A stretch of DNA of 64,000 bases from Phyllobacterium zundukense (GCF_025452195.1 NZ_CP104973.1:1116001-1180000); one strand, 5' to 3'; shown: positions 11,321 through 20,760, counted from the first letter of the stretch. Notes: generated by a model from the letters alone, not told the origin. Translations and numbers: made by a program.

Positions 11321-11520
11321 ATATGCCAGTTAGTCTTGCGAAGCGGGGCCTATATGGCCCAAGCGCCGGCTAATTGCAACAGGGAAATTTCGCCTTCTGC
11401 GAGATATGGTGGAAATCGCTCATGAACATCTGCCGGATTCGGCTTTCCCCTTGAGGAAGAGCGGTTGAACCATTACGAGAACATACGGTTATTACCCGAA
11501 AGACCAGCGAAAAGGCCGTC

Positions 11521-12030
11521 ATGGGCAAGTCATTCGACGAGTTGATGCAGTATCTCGGCGACATGGGCATAGAGGTGTCGACCATTCGTCATGCCGCTGT
11601 GTTTACAGTAGCCGAGGCCCGGAACCTGCGTGGGCAGGTTTCTGGCGCTCACACCAAGAATCTTTTTCTCAAGGACAAGAAAGACAACTACTTTCTGGTG
11701 ACGGTGGACGAGGATGCCGAGATCGATCTCAAGACAATTCACAGCAAGATCGGCGCTGCGAGCCGTGTATCGTTCGGCAAACCGGAAAAACTGCTGGAGT
11801 ACCTTGGTCTGACACCAGGAGCCGTAAGTGTGTTCGGGCTGATCAACGACACGCAGCACCAAGTCAGCGTGGTGCTGGACGAAAAGCTCATGCAGCATGG
11901 CATTATCAACGCCCATCCGTTGACGAATGAGGCCACGACATCGATCCGGCGCGAAGACCTGCTGGCGTTCCTCAAGATGACCGGACATGAACCTCTCATC
12001 TTGAAAATCGACGTGGCAACACCAAACTGA
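11521..12030 (+). CDS. Prolyl-tRNA trans-editing protein (ProX/PrdX, YbaK fold)
   Basis: Free-standing editing domain that deacylates mischarged Ala-tRNA(Pro). The whole 169-residue protein is one YbaK/EbsC-type domain. It includes the segment HTKNLFLKDKK, whose lysine is characteristic of the PrdX/ProXp-ala group, and a later GL-NDTQHQV stretch. The start MGKSFDELMQYL aligns with the family. Alphaproteobacterial prolyl-tRNA synthetases usually lack an internal editing domain, which fits a separate editor. It is followed by the thioredoxin-TPR gene in the same direction. Confidence 0.9.
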   Translation: MGKSFDELMQYLGDMGIEVSTIRHAAVFTVAEARNLRGQVSGAHTKNLFLKDKKDNYFLVTVDEDAEIDLKTIHSKIGAASRVSFGKPEKLLEYLGLTPGAVSVFGLINDTQHQVSVVLDEKLMQHGIINAHPLTNEATTSIRREDLLAFLKMTGHEPLILKIDVATPN

Positions 12031-12101
12031 TACCTCGTCGCATGAGTTGGCCTTTGCAAGAGGTTGTGGTTGAATGGAACGGCAGATGACGGGAGAATTT
12101 C

Positions 12102-13082
12102 ATGAGCAAAATCGATAACCCGTTCGGCAGCGGCTATGGCGCAGTCTCGGCCGCCCAAACCGTCTCCTTTGGAACGCCGTCTCCAAACGGAGCTGCAGCC
12201 AGCGCCGGCGACCTCATCAAGGAAACGACCACGGCTGGGTTCTCCAAAGATGTGATTGCGGAATCGAAAAGTCAGCCGGTCCTTGTGGATTTCTGGGCAC
12301 CGTGGTGTGGACCATGCAAGCAGCTCACGCCTATTCTTGAAAAGGCAGTTCGCGCAGCTGGCGGACGGGTCAAGCTCGTCAAGATGAATATCGACGACCA
12401 TCCGGCTATCGCTGGCCAGCTTGGAATCCAGTCCATTCCCGCTGTCATCGCTTTCGCCGACGGCAAGCCGCTCGATGGCTTCATGGGAGCCCTCCCGGAA
12501 TCGAAGGTGACAGAATTCATCGATCGTATTGCGTCGCCCGATGGGGGCGGGGATGCGGCCATCCAGTCGGCACTCGACGCAGCGGCTCATGCTGTAGAAG
12601 CCGGCGATGTCGAGCAGGCGGCCCAGATTTATTCTGCTGTCCTTGGCGAAGTGCCAGACCACGTGGCGGCGCTTGCGGGCTTAGCCAATTGTTTGATCGA
12701 GCTCGGTGAACTCGACAAGGCCAAAGCCACCTTGGAGCAAGTGCCTGCCGCGAGCAAAGACGACGCGGGTGTCCGTGCCGCCGAGGCCAAGATCGCATTG
12801 GCTGAGCAGGTGGCAAAACTTGGCGATCCGGTGGCGTTGGAGGCGCGGCTTCAGGAAAACCCGAAGGATTACGCGGCACGATTCGACCTTGCGATGATTC
12901 TGAATGCCAAAGGCCAGCGCCACGAAGCCGCAGACCAGCTCCTCGCAATCATGAAGGCTGATCGGGCATGGAACGACGATGGTGCCCGCAAGCAGCTGTT
13001 GCAATTTTTCGACGCTTGGGGAGCCGCGGATGAAGCCTCGGTCACTGCACGCCGTAAATTATCTTCCCTACTGTTCTCTTGA
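12102..13082 (+). CDS. Thioredoxin-TPR protein (YbbN/CnoX type)
   Basis: Co-chaperone-type protein with an N-terminal extension, a thioredoxin domain with active site WCGPC (near residues 67-72), and a C-terminal half of TPR-like helical repeats. This arrangement matches E. coli YbbN (CnoX), which works with chaperones on oxidised proteins. Unlike E. coli YbbN, both active-site cysteines are kept, so it may be redox active. Length of 326 is slightly above the usual value. The downstream LON-domain gene starts 53 bp later, probably in the same operon. Confidence 0.92.
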   Translation: MSKIDNPFGSGYGAVSAAQTVSFGTPSPNGAAASAGDLIKETTTAGFSKDVIAESKSQPVLVDFWAPWCGPCKQLTPILEKAVRAAGGRVKLVKMNIDDHPAIAGQLGIQSIPAVIAFADGKPLDGFMGALPESKVTEFIDRIASPDGGGDAAIQSALDAAAHAVEAGDVEQAAQIYSAVLGEVPDHVAALAGLANCLIELGELDKAKATLEQVPAASKDDAGVRAAEAKIALAEQVAKLGDPVALEARLQENPKDYAARFDLAMILNAKGQRHEAADQLLAIMKADRAWNDDGARKQLLQFFDAWGAADEASVTARRKLSSLLFS

Positions 13083-13135
13083 CGGAAATCAGGCACAATA
13101 GCCGAGACCCCGATTTTTTCGGGCCGGAGTAGGCA

Positions 13136-13798
13136 ATGCAAGCTGGAAATGTTCGCTATCGGACGCTGGATGATATCCCTGAAAACGTGCCGATCTTTCC
13201 CCTTTCGGGTGCGTTGCTGCTTCCTGGCGGGCAACTGCCACTCAACATTTTCGAACTACGCTATCTGGCTATGGTGGACGCGGCGCTCAGCGGCAAGCGA
13301 ATAATCGGCATGATCCAGCCGCGTTTCGACCAGGACAATGAGGATGGTGGCGATCTGTGTGAAGTTGGTTGCTTGGGCCGGATCACATCTTTTGCTGAAA
13401 CCGGCGATGGCCGTTTGCTGATAACTCTTCAGGGCATATGCCGCTTTCGGGTCATCAAGGAACTCTCGACTCGCACTCCATTTCGTCAATGCAAGATCGC
13501 CCCACTGCGTGCCGATCTCGACGAACCAGACGATTCGGAAGTGGACAGGCTCGCATTGCTGCGGGTATTTCGTGCTTATCTGGATGCAAACAACCTTGAA
13601 GCGGATTGGGACGGCATCTCGCGGGCCGGCAATGAGACGCTGGTCAACGCATTGGCGATGATGTCGCCCTTTGGTGCAGCTGAAAAACAGGCACTCCTGG
13701 AGGCTGCGGATTTAAAGACGAGAGCTGAAACCTTGATCGCGATTACCGAGATTGCGCTAGCCAAGGATCAGGATGATTATGAGGGCAGCCTCCAGTGA
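13136..13798 (+). CDS. LON substrate-binding domain protein
   Basis: The 220-residue protein consists of an isolated Lon N-terminal (PUA-like) domain, seen in PIFPLSGALLLPGGQLPLNIFE-type sequence near residues 20-40, plus a helical tail. It lacks the AAA and protease domains of Lon, so it probably binds a substrate or partner without degrading it. The specific role is unknown. It lies between the thioredoxin-TPR gene and the Trm112-like gene, 19 bp before the latter, and is likely co-transcribed with both. Confidence 0.9.
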   Translation: MQAGNVRYRTLDDIPENVPIFPLSGALLLPGGQLPLNIFELRYLAMVDAALSGKRIIGMIQPRFDQDNEDGGDLCEVGCLGRITSFAETGDGRLLITLQGICRFRVIKELSTRTPFRQCKIAPLRADLDEPDDSEVDRLALLRVFRAYLDANNLEADWDGISRAGNETLVNALAMMSPFGAAEKQALLEAADLKTRAETLIAITEIALAKDQDDYEGSLQ

Positions 13799-13817
13799 GA
13801 TATTTCAGGGGTGAGGC

Positions 13818-14012
13818 ATGACTGAAGCGAAACACGAAACAGTGATCGATCGCAAGTTGCTCGAACTGCTGGTCTGTCCCTTGACCAAAGGTCCACTCGT
13901 TTACGATCAACAAAGGTCAGAACTGGTTTCCAAATCGGCACATCTGGCTTATCCCGTGAGAGACGGCATTCCGATCATGCTGCCATCGGAAGCGCGCCCA
14001 ATCGAGGATTGA
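13818..14012 (+). CDS. Trm112-family small protein (UPF0434)
   Basis: The 64-residue protein has the Trm112/YcaR fold signature: [14 protein letters not shown], then a region ending [12 protein letters not shown]. Eukaryotic and archaeal relatives activate methyltransferases; the bacterial role is not settled. Only the first of the usual zinc-binding cysteines is visible. It is probably the last gene of the thioredoxin-LON-Trm112 operon. Confidence 0.9.
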   Translation: MTEAKHETVIDRKLLELLVCPLTKGPLVYDQQRSELVSKSAHLAYPVRDGIPIMLPSEARPIED

Positions 14013-14086
14013 GTTGCACCAAGGCTTTTCATACAGGATTGTTTGCGGCATAGTGAGTCAGTTGTGCAACTGACTTGCTTGCGAAT

Positions 14087-14665
14087 ATGACAAAGCGTAA
14101 CGACAAACGCGAAATTCTGATTGCTACAGCCGCCGGATTATTCTGGCGACAGGGTTATGCGACGACGAGTCTTGCCGATATTGCAACCGATTCTGGCGTA
14201 CCGCTTGGGAATATCTACTATTACTTCAAGAGTAAGGCCGAGCTGGCGCGTGGCGTTGCCGATATCTTCGTTGCCGAGACCGAAGGCATGCTGGCGGAAA
14301 TCACCGTGACCGACCAGAACCCGCGTACACGTTTAAAGCTCCTTATTGAGAAGCTCTCGAACTCACTCAAAAGCAGGGTGGAGCATGGATGCCCGATTGC
14401 TCTGGGAATTCGTGACTTCAGGCATGAATCGCCTGAAGCTGCAGGGCGAGCCGCCGAAGCGTTCAGTCTTCTCATCGGCTTCATAGGGCGGGAGCTTGGC
14501 CGTTCCGGTATTCGCCCTTCCAGCGCCTTGGGCATAGCACGCAATGCGGTGACCGAATGGCAAGGTGGAATCATGCTCGCCCATGGTTTGAATGACCCGG
14601 CTGTTCTGGTCGAGAGTTTTCGCCGAATGGAACGATTATTGATCGCAGGGTCAGCGCGCTCCTGA
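14087..14665 (+). CDS. TetR/AcrR family transcriptional regulator
   Basis: One-component repressor with an N-terminal helix-turn-helix (residues about 10-55, with ATTSLADIATDSGVPLGNIY then YYFKSKAEL) and a variable ligand-binding C-terminal half, 192 residues in all. The frame extends to a TTG at 14075, but ATG at 14087 fits the family better. No obvious divergent target gene is adjacent, so its regulon cannot be inferred; it may be autoregulated. Confidence 0.9.
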   Translation: MTKRNDKREILIATAAGLFWRQGYATTSLADIATDSGVPLGNIYYYFKSKAELARGVADIFVAETEGMLAEITVTDQNPRTRLKLLIEKLSNSLKSRVEHGCPIALGIRDFRHESPEAAGRAAEAFSLLIGFIGRELGRSGIRPSSALGIARNAVTEWQGGIMLAHGLNDPAVLVESFRRMERLLIAGSARS

Positions 14666-14733
14666 CTGCGACAACTCCACTCGCATATATGGGTTAAAGG
14701 CCCTATATGACGCCAGAGAGCTCTCCAGGAGTT

Positions 14734-15159
14734 ATGATGGCCAGAAGTAACCAAACCGCTGACTGGGCGAATCGCCTGTCACCATCGCTGGGCGAAATCG
14801 AATCATTGGCGATCGAGGCTTATGCTCATCTGCCTGAAACGTTCCGTGCGCTATGCGGCGACATTACAATTCAGGTATCCGAATTTCCAGACGATCAGAT
14901 TATCGAGGATATGGGACTTGAATCGCCGTTCGATTTGCTTGGCCTTTTTGAAGGGACAGGTATCGGGGAGCGGTTTTCGCTGCAAACTGGCGAGCAGCCC
15001 AACCGGATCACCATCTACCGGCGCGCCGTTCTCGACTACTGGGCTGAATATGAAGAAGCGCTAGGCGACATTGTCACTCATATTCTCATCCACGAAATCG
15101 GCCATCATTTCGGTCTGTCGGATGAGGACATGGAACGCATAGAAGCAAGTGCTGAATAA
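14734..15159 (+). CDS. Zincin-like metallopeptidase family protein (HExxH)
   Basis: Small conserved protein of about 141 residues of the MmcQ-neighbouring zincin-like group. A single HEIGHHFGLSD motif near the C-terminus supplies HExxH and a following histidine, plausible zinc ligands. The frame is open from 14707, but ATGATG at 14734/14737 follows a good ribosome-binding site (caggag). Substrate and role are unknown, and no signal peptide is visible, so it should act in the cytoplasm. Confidence 0.88.
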   Translation: MMARSNQTADWANRLSPSLGEIESLAIEAYAHLPETFRALCGDITIQVSEFPDDQIIEDMGLESPFDLLGLFEGTGIGERFSLQTGEQPNRITIYRRAVLDYWAEYEEALGDIVTHILIHEIGHHFGLSDEDMERIEASAE

Positions 15160-15174
15160 AGTTTGCTGCGAGTT

Positions 15175-15381
15175 TCAGTAATCGCTCAGCTTGATGCCCG
15201 GTTCATAGTCGACGCCATCGATATCCTTGACAACAGCTTGACCGCATTGCATCACGCCTGTTGCTGAATTGAACGCATAGGTGGGTGAACCATAAATGTG
15301 CCAGCCTTTGTTTATGGCTGCCGTCACCTTGTGGCAGAAGCTTGCATCATCGGGACCTGTTAAAATCCGGTACAGTTTCAT
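15175..15381 (-). CDS. DUF1737 protein
   Basis: A 68-residue protein starting MKLYRILTGPDDASFC, typical of the DUF1737 family. It contains a GWHIYGSP-type core and two cysteines, and has no signal peptide. The frame is open to 15417, but the MKLY start fits the family. It lies 43 bp downstream of the citE-like gene on the same strand and may be co-transcribed. Function unknown. Confidence 0.88.
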   Translation of the reverse strand: MKLYRILTGPDDASFCHKVTAAINKGWHIYGSPTYAFNSATGVMQCGQAVVKDIDGVDYEPGIKLSDY

Positions 15382-15424
15382 GTGACGTTCTTTCCCTAAT
15401 CTACGAGAAATCGGCATGCTGATT

Positions 15425-16297
15425 TCATTTCTTGCCGATTATGTCGAGTTTTTCCAGCAGCTTTTCTGCCATTTCGAGATGCAGACGTTCGACCATCTTG
15501 CCATTCAGTGAAGTCACTCCCTTGCCAAGGTTTTCCCGATTGGAGAATGCCTCAACGATCATTTTGGCCTCCGCGACAGAAGCTGAGTCGGGAAGGAAGG
15601 AGGAGTTTGCTGTTTCAATCTGTGATGGATGGATCAACGACTTTCCGTCAAAACCCATCCGAACGGCCTCGATGCATTCGGCCGCAAACCCGTCGAGGTC
15701 GGAGAAATCATTGTATACGCCGTCGATGACATCAAGTTTGCCGGCTTTGGCACACAACAGAACTTGCATGATCCACGGCCCGAGAGCGCCGCGCCCTCTC
15801 GTTCCGGTTTCCTTCGAAATATCATTGGTCCCGATAACAAAACAGTCGAGCCGCGCCGTCGATCGCAATCCAAGCTCGGCAATTTCATCGGCATTGAGGA
15901 TCCCACGCGGCGTTTCGATCATCGCCCAGAGACGAATGCCGTCCGAAGCATCGGTCTCCTCGAGAATTTCGGCAACGCCGGTGATATCCTGCGGGGTCTC
16001 CACCTTGGGAAGGAGTATGGCGTCCGGTCTGCAGGCACGAGCAGCAAGCAAGTCCTCAGCGCCCCATTCGCTCGCCAGGCCATTGATACGGACAATGCGT
16101 TCGGCCTTGCTTTGGGGATGAGCCAGGAAGTATTCCCGCAAGATCTCGCGCGCATCTTCCTTGACGTCGGGCGCTACGGCATCCTCCAGATCGAATATGA
16201 TGGCATCGGCATCCAGCGATGCTGCTTTGGCCAGCGCCCGGTTGTTTGACGCGGGAACATACAGCACGGACCGGCGAGGACGGAAAGTTCGGATCAT
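15425..16297 (-). CDS. CitE-like / HpcH-HpaI family CoA-ester lyase
   Basis: TIM-barrel C-C lyase related to the citrate lyase beta subunit and L-malyl-CoA/beta-methylmalyl-CoA lyases. RSVLYVPASNNRALAKA opens the barrel, FDLEDAVAP gives conserved acidic residues, and KVETPQDI and MIETPRGI carry the magnesium and substrate region. The length of 290 is normal. There are no citrate lyase alpha or gamma genes nearby, so a free-standing malyl-CoA-type lyase or thioesterase is more likely than citrate fermentation. Exact substrate unresolved. Confidence 0.88.
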   Translation of the reverse strand: MIRTFRPRRSVLYVPASNNRALAKAASLDADAIIFDLEDAVAPDVKEDAREILREYFLAHPQSKAERIVRINGLASEWGAEDLLAARACRPDAILLPKVETPQDITGVAEILEETDASDGIRLWAMIETPRGILNADEIAELGLRSTARLDCFVIGTNDISKETGTRGRGALGPWIMQVLLCAKAGKLDVIDGVYNDFSDLDGFAAECIEAVRMGFDGKSLIHPSQIETANSSFLPDSASVAEAKMIVEAFSNRENLGKGVTSLNGKMVERLHLEMAEKLLEKLDIIGKK

Positions 16298-16454
16298 TCA
16301 CCTGTTTTGCCTTGATCGGACAGTCAAGACAAGGACAATCACAAGGGATTGAGGGACTTCGCCCAAAGTGCCACAGGCGAAAAGCTTTGATTCGAAGTAA
16401 AGCTGGTGTAAAGCGAAACGCAAAATCATTACCCAATATCTACAGGCAGATATC

Positions 16455-17060
16455 ATGGACAAATTCACCAAGCTCACCGGCGTCGCAGCTCCGCTGCCGA
16501 TTATCAACGTCGACACCGACATGATCATTCCAAAGGACTACCTGAAGACGATCAAGCGCACGGGTCTTGGTACCGGTCTTTTTGCCGAAATGCGCTATAA
16601 TGAAGATGGCTCGGAAAACCCCGATTTCGTTCTTAACAAACCGGCCTATCGCAAGGCGCAGATTCTCGTCGCCGGTGATAATTTCGGTTGCGGCTCGAGC
16701 CGTGAACATGCGCCATGGGCCCTTCTGGATTTTGGCATCCGCTGTGTAATTTCGACCAGTTTTGCCGACATTTTCTACAATAACTGCTTCAAGAACGGCA
16801 TTTTGCCGATCCGGGTAAGCCAGGAAGATCTCGACAAGCTGATGGATGATGCGCAGCGCGGTGCAAATGCGACAATCTCCATCGACCTTGAAGAAATGAC
16901 GATCAAGGGTCCCGATGGCGGTACGATCACTTTCGAACTCGATGAGTTCCGTCGCTACTGCATGCTCAATGGTCTCGACGATATCGGCCTGACCATGGAA
17001 AAGGCGGCGAAGATCGACAATTTCGAAGCGTCCAATGCCGAAAAGCATCCTTGGGCCTGA
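16455..17060 (+). CDS. leuD: 3-isopropylmalate dehydratase small subunit
   Basis: Swivelling subunit of isopropylmalate isomerase in leucine synthesis, paired with LeuC, which is encoded elsewhere. The 201-residue protein starts [15 protein letters not shown] and contains the conserved [15 protein letters not shown] loop near residues 75-90. It is separated from leuB by a terminator-like hairpin, so the two are not a simple operon. Confidence 0.97.
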   Translation: MDKFTKLTGVAAPLPIINVDTDMIIPKDYLKTIKRTGLGTGLFAEMRYNEDGSENPDFVLNKPAYRKAQILVAGDNFGCGSSREHAPWALLDFGIRCVISTSFADIFYNNCFKNGILPIRVSQEDLDKLMDDAQRGANATISIDLEEMTIKGPDGGTITFELDEFRRYCMLNGLDDIGLTMEKAAKIDNFEASNAEKHPWA

Positions 17061-17078
17061 AAGCAATATCCTAATCTG

Positions 17079-17103
17079 AAAGCCCGGTTATCCGGGCTTT
17101 TTT
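17079..17103 (+). terminator. Rho-independent terminator after leuD
   Basis: AGCCCGG-TTA-TCCGGGCT followed by a run of T, 19 bp after the leuD stop. Leakage past it could still feed leuB, which starts 26 bp further on. Confidence 0.8.
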
Positions 17104-17129
17104 CTGCGTCTTTTTGTGAGGGTTCTACA

Positions 17130-18242
17130 ATGGCAGCAAGAAAGCTTCTCCTTCTTCCGGGGGATGGTATCGGCCCCGAGGCAATGGCCGAAGTCCGCAA
17201 GATCATCGCCTATATGAATGCGGAACTGAACAGTGACTTCTCATTGGAAGAGGGGCTTGTTGGCGGCTGCGCCTATGACGTGCATGGCAAGGCGATCTCC
17301 GAGGCCGATATGGCAAAAGCTCTGGCCGCCGACGCGGTCCTGTTTGGCGCTGTTGGCGGACCAGAGTGGGACAGCGTTCCCTATGATGTGCGCCCCGAGG
17401 CGGGCCTCCTGCGTTTGCGCAAGGATATGGAGCTTTTTGCCAACCTGCGGCCGGCGATCTGCTATCCTGCACTTGCCGATTCATCGTCCTTGAAAAAGGA
17501 AATTGTCGAAGGTCTCGACATATTGATCGTCCGCGAACTGACGGGCGGCGTCTATTTCGGCGAACCCAAGGAAATTCGCGACCTCGGCAACGGCCAGAAG
17601 CGCGGCATCGATACACAGGTCTATGACACCTATGAGATCGAGCGCATCTCTGGCGTTGCCTTTGAGCTGGCGCGCACGCGCGGCAACAAGGTGACGTCGA
17701 TGGAAAAGCGCAACGTCATGAAGTCGGGCGTTTTGTGGAATGAAGTGGTTACGGCTACTCACAAGACGAAATATCCAGATGTCAAACTCGAACATATGCT
17801 AGCCGATGCCGGCGGAATGCAGCTCGTTCGCTGGCCTAAACAGTTCGACGTCATCGTCACCGACAATCTGTTCGGCGACATGCTTTCCGATATCGCCGCA
17901 ATGCTCACCGGCTCGCTCGGTATGCTGCCGTCGGCTTCACTCGGTGCGCCCGACGCCAAGACTGGCAAGCGCAAGGCGCTTTATGAGCCGGTGCACGGCT
18001 CGGCGCCGGACATTGCCGGGACAGGCGCAGCCAACCCGATCGCGATGATCGCGTCGTTCGCGATGTGTCTGCGGTACTCGTTCAACATGGTCGCCGAAGC
18101 TGACAGGTTGGAGGCGGCCGTAGCCGGTGTGCTCGAAGATGGCCTTCGCACGGGGGATATCATGTCGGAAGGCAAGACCAAAGTCGGGACCGTTGAGATG
18201 GGTGACGCAATTCTCGCCAAATTCCAGGCTCTTGCAACGTAG
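17130..18242 (+). CDS. leuB: 3-isopropylmalate dehydrogenase
   Basis: NAD-dependent oxidative decarboxylase of leucine synthesis. The 370-residue protein begins with the typical [11 protein letters not shown] (residues 6-16). It has the arginine-bearing substrate loop around [14 protein letters not shown] and the metal-binding [10 protein letters not shown], with [14 protein letters not shown] in the NAD-binding region. The start follows a gtgaggg ribosome-binding site. It ends at a strong hairpin shared with the transporter gene on the other strand. Confidence 0.97.
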   Translation: MAARKLLLLPGDGIGPEAMAEVRKIIAYMNAELNSDFSLEEGLVGGCAYDVHGKAISEADMAKALAADAVLFGAVGGPEWDSVPYDVRPEAGLLRLRKDMELFANLRPAICYPALADSSSLKKEIVEGLDILIVRELTGGVYFGEPKEIRDLGNGQKRGIDTQVYDTYEIERISGVAFELARTRGNKVTSMEKRNVMKSGVLWNEVVTATHKTKYPDVKLEHMLADAGGMQLVRWPKQFDVIVTDNLFGDMLSDIAAMLTGSLGMLPSASLGAPDAKTGKRKALYEPVHGSAPDIAGTGAANPIAMIASFAMCLRYSFNMVAEADRLEAAVAGVLEDGLRTGDIMSEGKTKVGTVEMGDAILAKFQALAT

Positions 18243-18263
18243 TATCGAAATCTGGACAAACAA

Positions 18264-18299
18264 AAGCCCGGCATGAGAAATCATGCCGGGCTTTTTTTT
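18264..18299. terminator. Terminator after leuB
   Basis: AAAGCCCGGCATGA-GAAA-TCATGCCGGGCTTTTTTTT: a 12-bp-plus stem with a U-run on the plus strand and a matching A-run at its left foot. It can serve leuB and, in reverse, the convergent transporter gene that ends at 18306. Confidence 0.85.
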
Positions 18300-18305
18300 A
18301 CCGGG

Positions 18306-20192
18306 TCACTTAATGTCGTGGAGATCGACTCCCTTGGTATCACGGACAAAAATGAGACCGATTATCAGGGTCATGGCTGCAACGATGATCGGATACCACA
18401 GGCCGTAGTAGATATCGCCCTTGAACGCGCTCATTGCGAAGACCGTCGCCGGGAGCAGCCCGCCGAACCAGCCATTACCGATATGATAGGGCAAGGACAT
18501 GCCGGTGTAGCGGATGCGGGTCGGGAACATCTCGACGAGGATTGCGGCGATGGGACCATAAACCATTGTCACATAGAGCACGAGCACGAACAGGATCGCG
18601 ATGACCTTTGTCCAGTTGACAGCGGCCGGATCGGCAACCATCTTGAACGCGCCTGCGCCGGGAACAGTATAGACCGGCACCTCGGTTGCGCCGGCAGCCT
18701 CTTCTGCGGTCAGCAACTTGTCCTTGATGGCCTGGTCAACCGGAACGAGCGTCTTTTCGCCACCGCGGATCGCGGCAGCATCGAGAGCCAGTTTCGGATT
18801 GGCCGCGACCAGAGCATCAAGCTTCGAGTCGACGACCTTCACCGGATCGCGGACGAGGGGATAGCCGCCGTCTTGAAGCGCGATGTTGACACTTTTGGCG
18901 AAAGCCACGTCCTTTGCCTTTGCGTCTGCTCCGGCGGCTGTTGCGTCGTAGGACTCGACCGTTTCCGAGCCGATCTTCACCGTCGCTACAGTACCTGGTG
19001 CCGCCGTTGCCACGACGTCATAGGGAACCGAGTTGCGAGTCAGGTAAGAGGTCGCGATATCGCACGAGGTAGTGAACTTGGCCGTGCCAGTCGGATTGAA
19101 CTGGAACTTGCAGTCGCCCGGTGCAGCTGTGACGGTCGCTCGAATATTTTGCTGTGCCATGGCGAGCGCAGGATTTGCTGCCCAGGTCAATGCCTTGAAC
19201 AGCGGGAAATACGTCAGGATTGCCAAGGCAAGACCGGCCATGATGATAGGCTTGCGACCGATCTTGTCGGAAAGCCAGCCGAAGAAGACGAAGAAACCGG
19301 TTCCGAGCAGGAGCGCGATGGCGATCATGATATTGACTGACTGGCCGTCGACCTTCAGGACGTTCTGCAGGAAGAACAATGCGTAGAACTGGCCGCAATA
19401 CCAGACAACGGCCTGGCCGGCAGTGAGGCCCAGGAGCGCGATGAGAGCGATCTTGGCGTTCTTCCACTGCCCGAAGGCTTCCGATAGCGGTGCCTTGGAG
19501 CCTTTACCCTCCTCCTTCATTCTTTGGAACGCCGGCGATTCGCTCAAGGACAAACGGATCCAGACGGAGATACCGAGGAGTATGAAAGATAGAATGAATG
19601 GAATACGCCAACCCCATGCAGCAAACGCTTCCTTGCCGAGCCAATTCTGAATGATCAGGATGACGACGAGGGAAAGGAAAAGACCAAGTGTTGCTGTGGT
19701 CTGAATCCAGGACGTATAGTAGCCGCGTCTATTGTTTGGTGCGTGTTCAGCGACATACGTTGCTGCACCGCCATACTCACCCCCGAGAGCGAGCCCTTGC
19801 AGCATGCGCAGGGCAATAAGGATGATGGGCGCGGCAATACCCCAGCTGGCTGAACCTGGAAGAATACCGACAAGGAAGGTCGACAGACCCATAATCATGA
19901 TGGTGATGAGGAACGTGTATTTACGGCCGACAAGATCACCGATGCGTCCGAAAACGAGGGCGCCGAATGGCCGAACCAGGAAGCCTGCGGCGAAGGCCAG
20001 TAGCGCGAAGATATTCCGCGTCGCTTCCGGATACTCACTGAAGAAGGCGGTACCGATGAAAGCGGCCAGGGAACCATAGAGATAGAAATCGTACCATTCG
20101 AAAACGGTTCCGAGCGAAGAAGCGAAGATGACCTTCTTTTCCTCCCTCGTCATACCCCGACTAGAATCGTCGGCCACAGTAGTGGTTGTCAT
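18306..20192 (-). CDS. MHS-type MFS transporter with a large extracytoplasmic insert
   Basis: Twelve-helix major facilitator of the metabolite:proton symporter (ProP/KgtP-like) group. Conserved loops include GRIGDLVGRKY (2-3) and GWLSDKIGRKP (8-9); LGLALGGEYGG-type sequence lies in helix 4. The family is usually 420-550 residues; this one has 628 because about 190 residues (335-525) lie between helices 9 and 10. By topology that insert faces the periplasm; it has two cysteines (361, 377) and is rich in Ala, Thr and Val. Substrate unknown, possibly a carboxylate. Confidence 0.9.
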   Translation of the reverse strand: MTTTTVADDSSRGMTREEKKVIFASSLGTVFEWYDFYLYGSLAAFIGTAFFSEYPEATRNIFALLAFAAGFLVRPFGALVFGRIGDLVGRKYTFLITIMIMGLSTFLVGILPGSASWGIAAPIILIALRMLQGLALGGEYGGAATYVAEHAPNNRRGYYTSWIQTTATLGLFLSLVVILIIQNWLGKEAFAAWGWRIPFILSFILLGISVWIRLSLSESPAFQRMKEEGKGSKAPLSEAFGQWKNAKIALIALLGLTAGQAVVWYCGQFYALFFLQNVLKVDGQSVNIMIAIALLLGTGFFVFFGWLSDKIGRKPIIMAGLALAILTYFPLFKALTWAANPALAMAQQNIRATVTAAPGDCKFQFNPTGTAKFTTSCDIATSYLTRNSVPYDVVATAAPGTVATVKIGSETVESYDATAAGADAKAKDVAFAKSVNIALQDGGYPLVRDPVKVVDSKLDALVAANPKLALDAAAIRGGEKTLVPVDQAIKDKLLTAEEAAGATEVPVYTVPGAGAFKMVADPAAVNWTKVIAILFVLVLYVTMVYGPIAAILVEMFPTRIRYTGMSLPYHIGNGWFGGLLPATVFAMSAFKGDIYYGLWYPIIVAAMTLIIGLIFVRDTKGVDLHDIK

Positions 20193-20231
20193 TTCATTTT
20201 CTCCCAGAAAACAGCAGTTGAGCCAAGAACA

Positions 20232-20267
20232 CGACAGGTAACCCCCTTGTCATGCCATTACCTGTCG
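20232..20267. promoter_or_regulatory. Inverted repeat upstream of the MFS gene
   Basis: cgacaggtaa and ttacctgtcg are perfect 10-bp inverted arms separated by 16 bp, 40 bp upstream of the transporter start. This is the position and symmetry of a repressor or activator operator; the cognate regulator is not adjacent. Confidence 0.45.
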
Positions 20268-20527
20268 ACACTACGCGTGGTCAGCTGCGGACCAGAATTG
20301 CTCGCCGTAGACAACGCGTTGGTGGGTGTCCTCCGGAATTTCCCCCCAAAAGGTCACGCACCCGATATACGGATGAAGTGTTCACCATATATTGATCAAA
20401 GCAAAGCCCGCAGCTTACGTCAATTGCCGAAAATTGTGCGTAACGCGACATATTCTTGTCATTTGCCGAAACAATTGACTCTTTACCGAAACCGCGTACA
20501 AGCACAGGCGGACAAGGAGAAGCCCGC

Positions 20528-20659
20528 ATGGGTGGCGAATCAACAGCGCTGTTATTGACGAACGGTTCCGGCAAGCTCGCCGGCGGCATTGACGCGCGTA
20601 CTCTTGTCCTTAAAATTTCGGCCAAACAGACTGCGAAAACGACCACTAAAACGGTCTGA
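20528..20659 (+). CDS. Candidate 43-residue ORF upstream of asd
   Basis: ATG at 20528 follows an aaggag site at good spacing and opens a 43-codon frame with a Thr/Lys-rich tail (SAKQTAKTTTKTV). No domain is recognised, and the frame could be chance. Listed because it has a real-looking ribosome-binding site in an otherwise empty region. Confidence 0.2.
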   Translation: MGGESTALLLTNGSGKLAGGIDARTLVLKISAKQTAKTTTKTV

Positions 20660-20760
20660 TTTCCCTTGGCCTGGTCGCCCCCTCCCGGGTCCGGCCCGGG
20701 GGAGAAGACCCGCAGTGGCCAGCGGGTTTATACAGCAGAGAGGGACAGGAGATATTACAG

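Larger units (their letters stand above)
20193..20760. other. Intergenic region between the MFS gene and asd
   Basis: 568 bp without a confirmed gene. It holds an inverted repeat close to the transporter gene (20232-20267), a weak candidate short ORF (20528-20659) and, before asd, two GC-rich hairpins: ccgggtccggcccgg near 20695-20712 and acccgc/gcgggt near 20719-20738. The hairpins have no T-run and probably belong to the asd leader. Confidence 0.5.

Noticed and set aside
18273..19340. Plus-strand ORF of 355 codons opposite the MFS gene
   Set aside because: Shadow frame; starts in the leuB terminator and has low-complexity Asp/Arg-rich sequence.
20393..20402. ttgatcaa as an FNR box
   Set aside because: FNR sites need four bases between the half-sites; here the halves touch.
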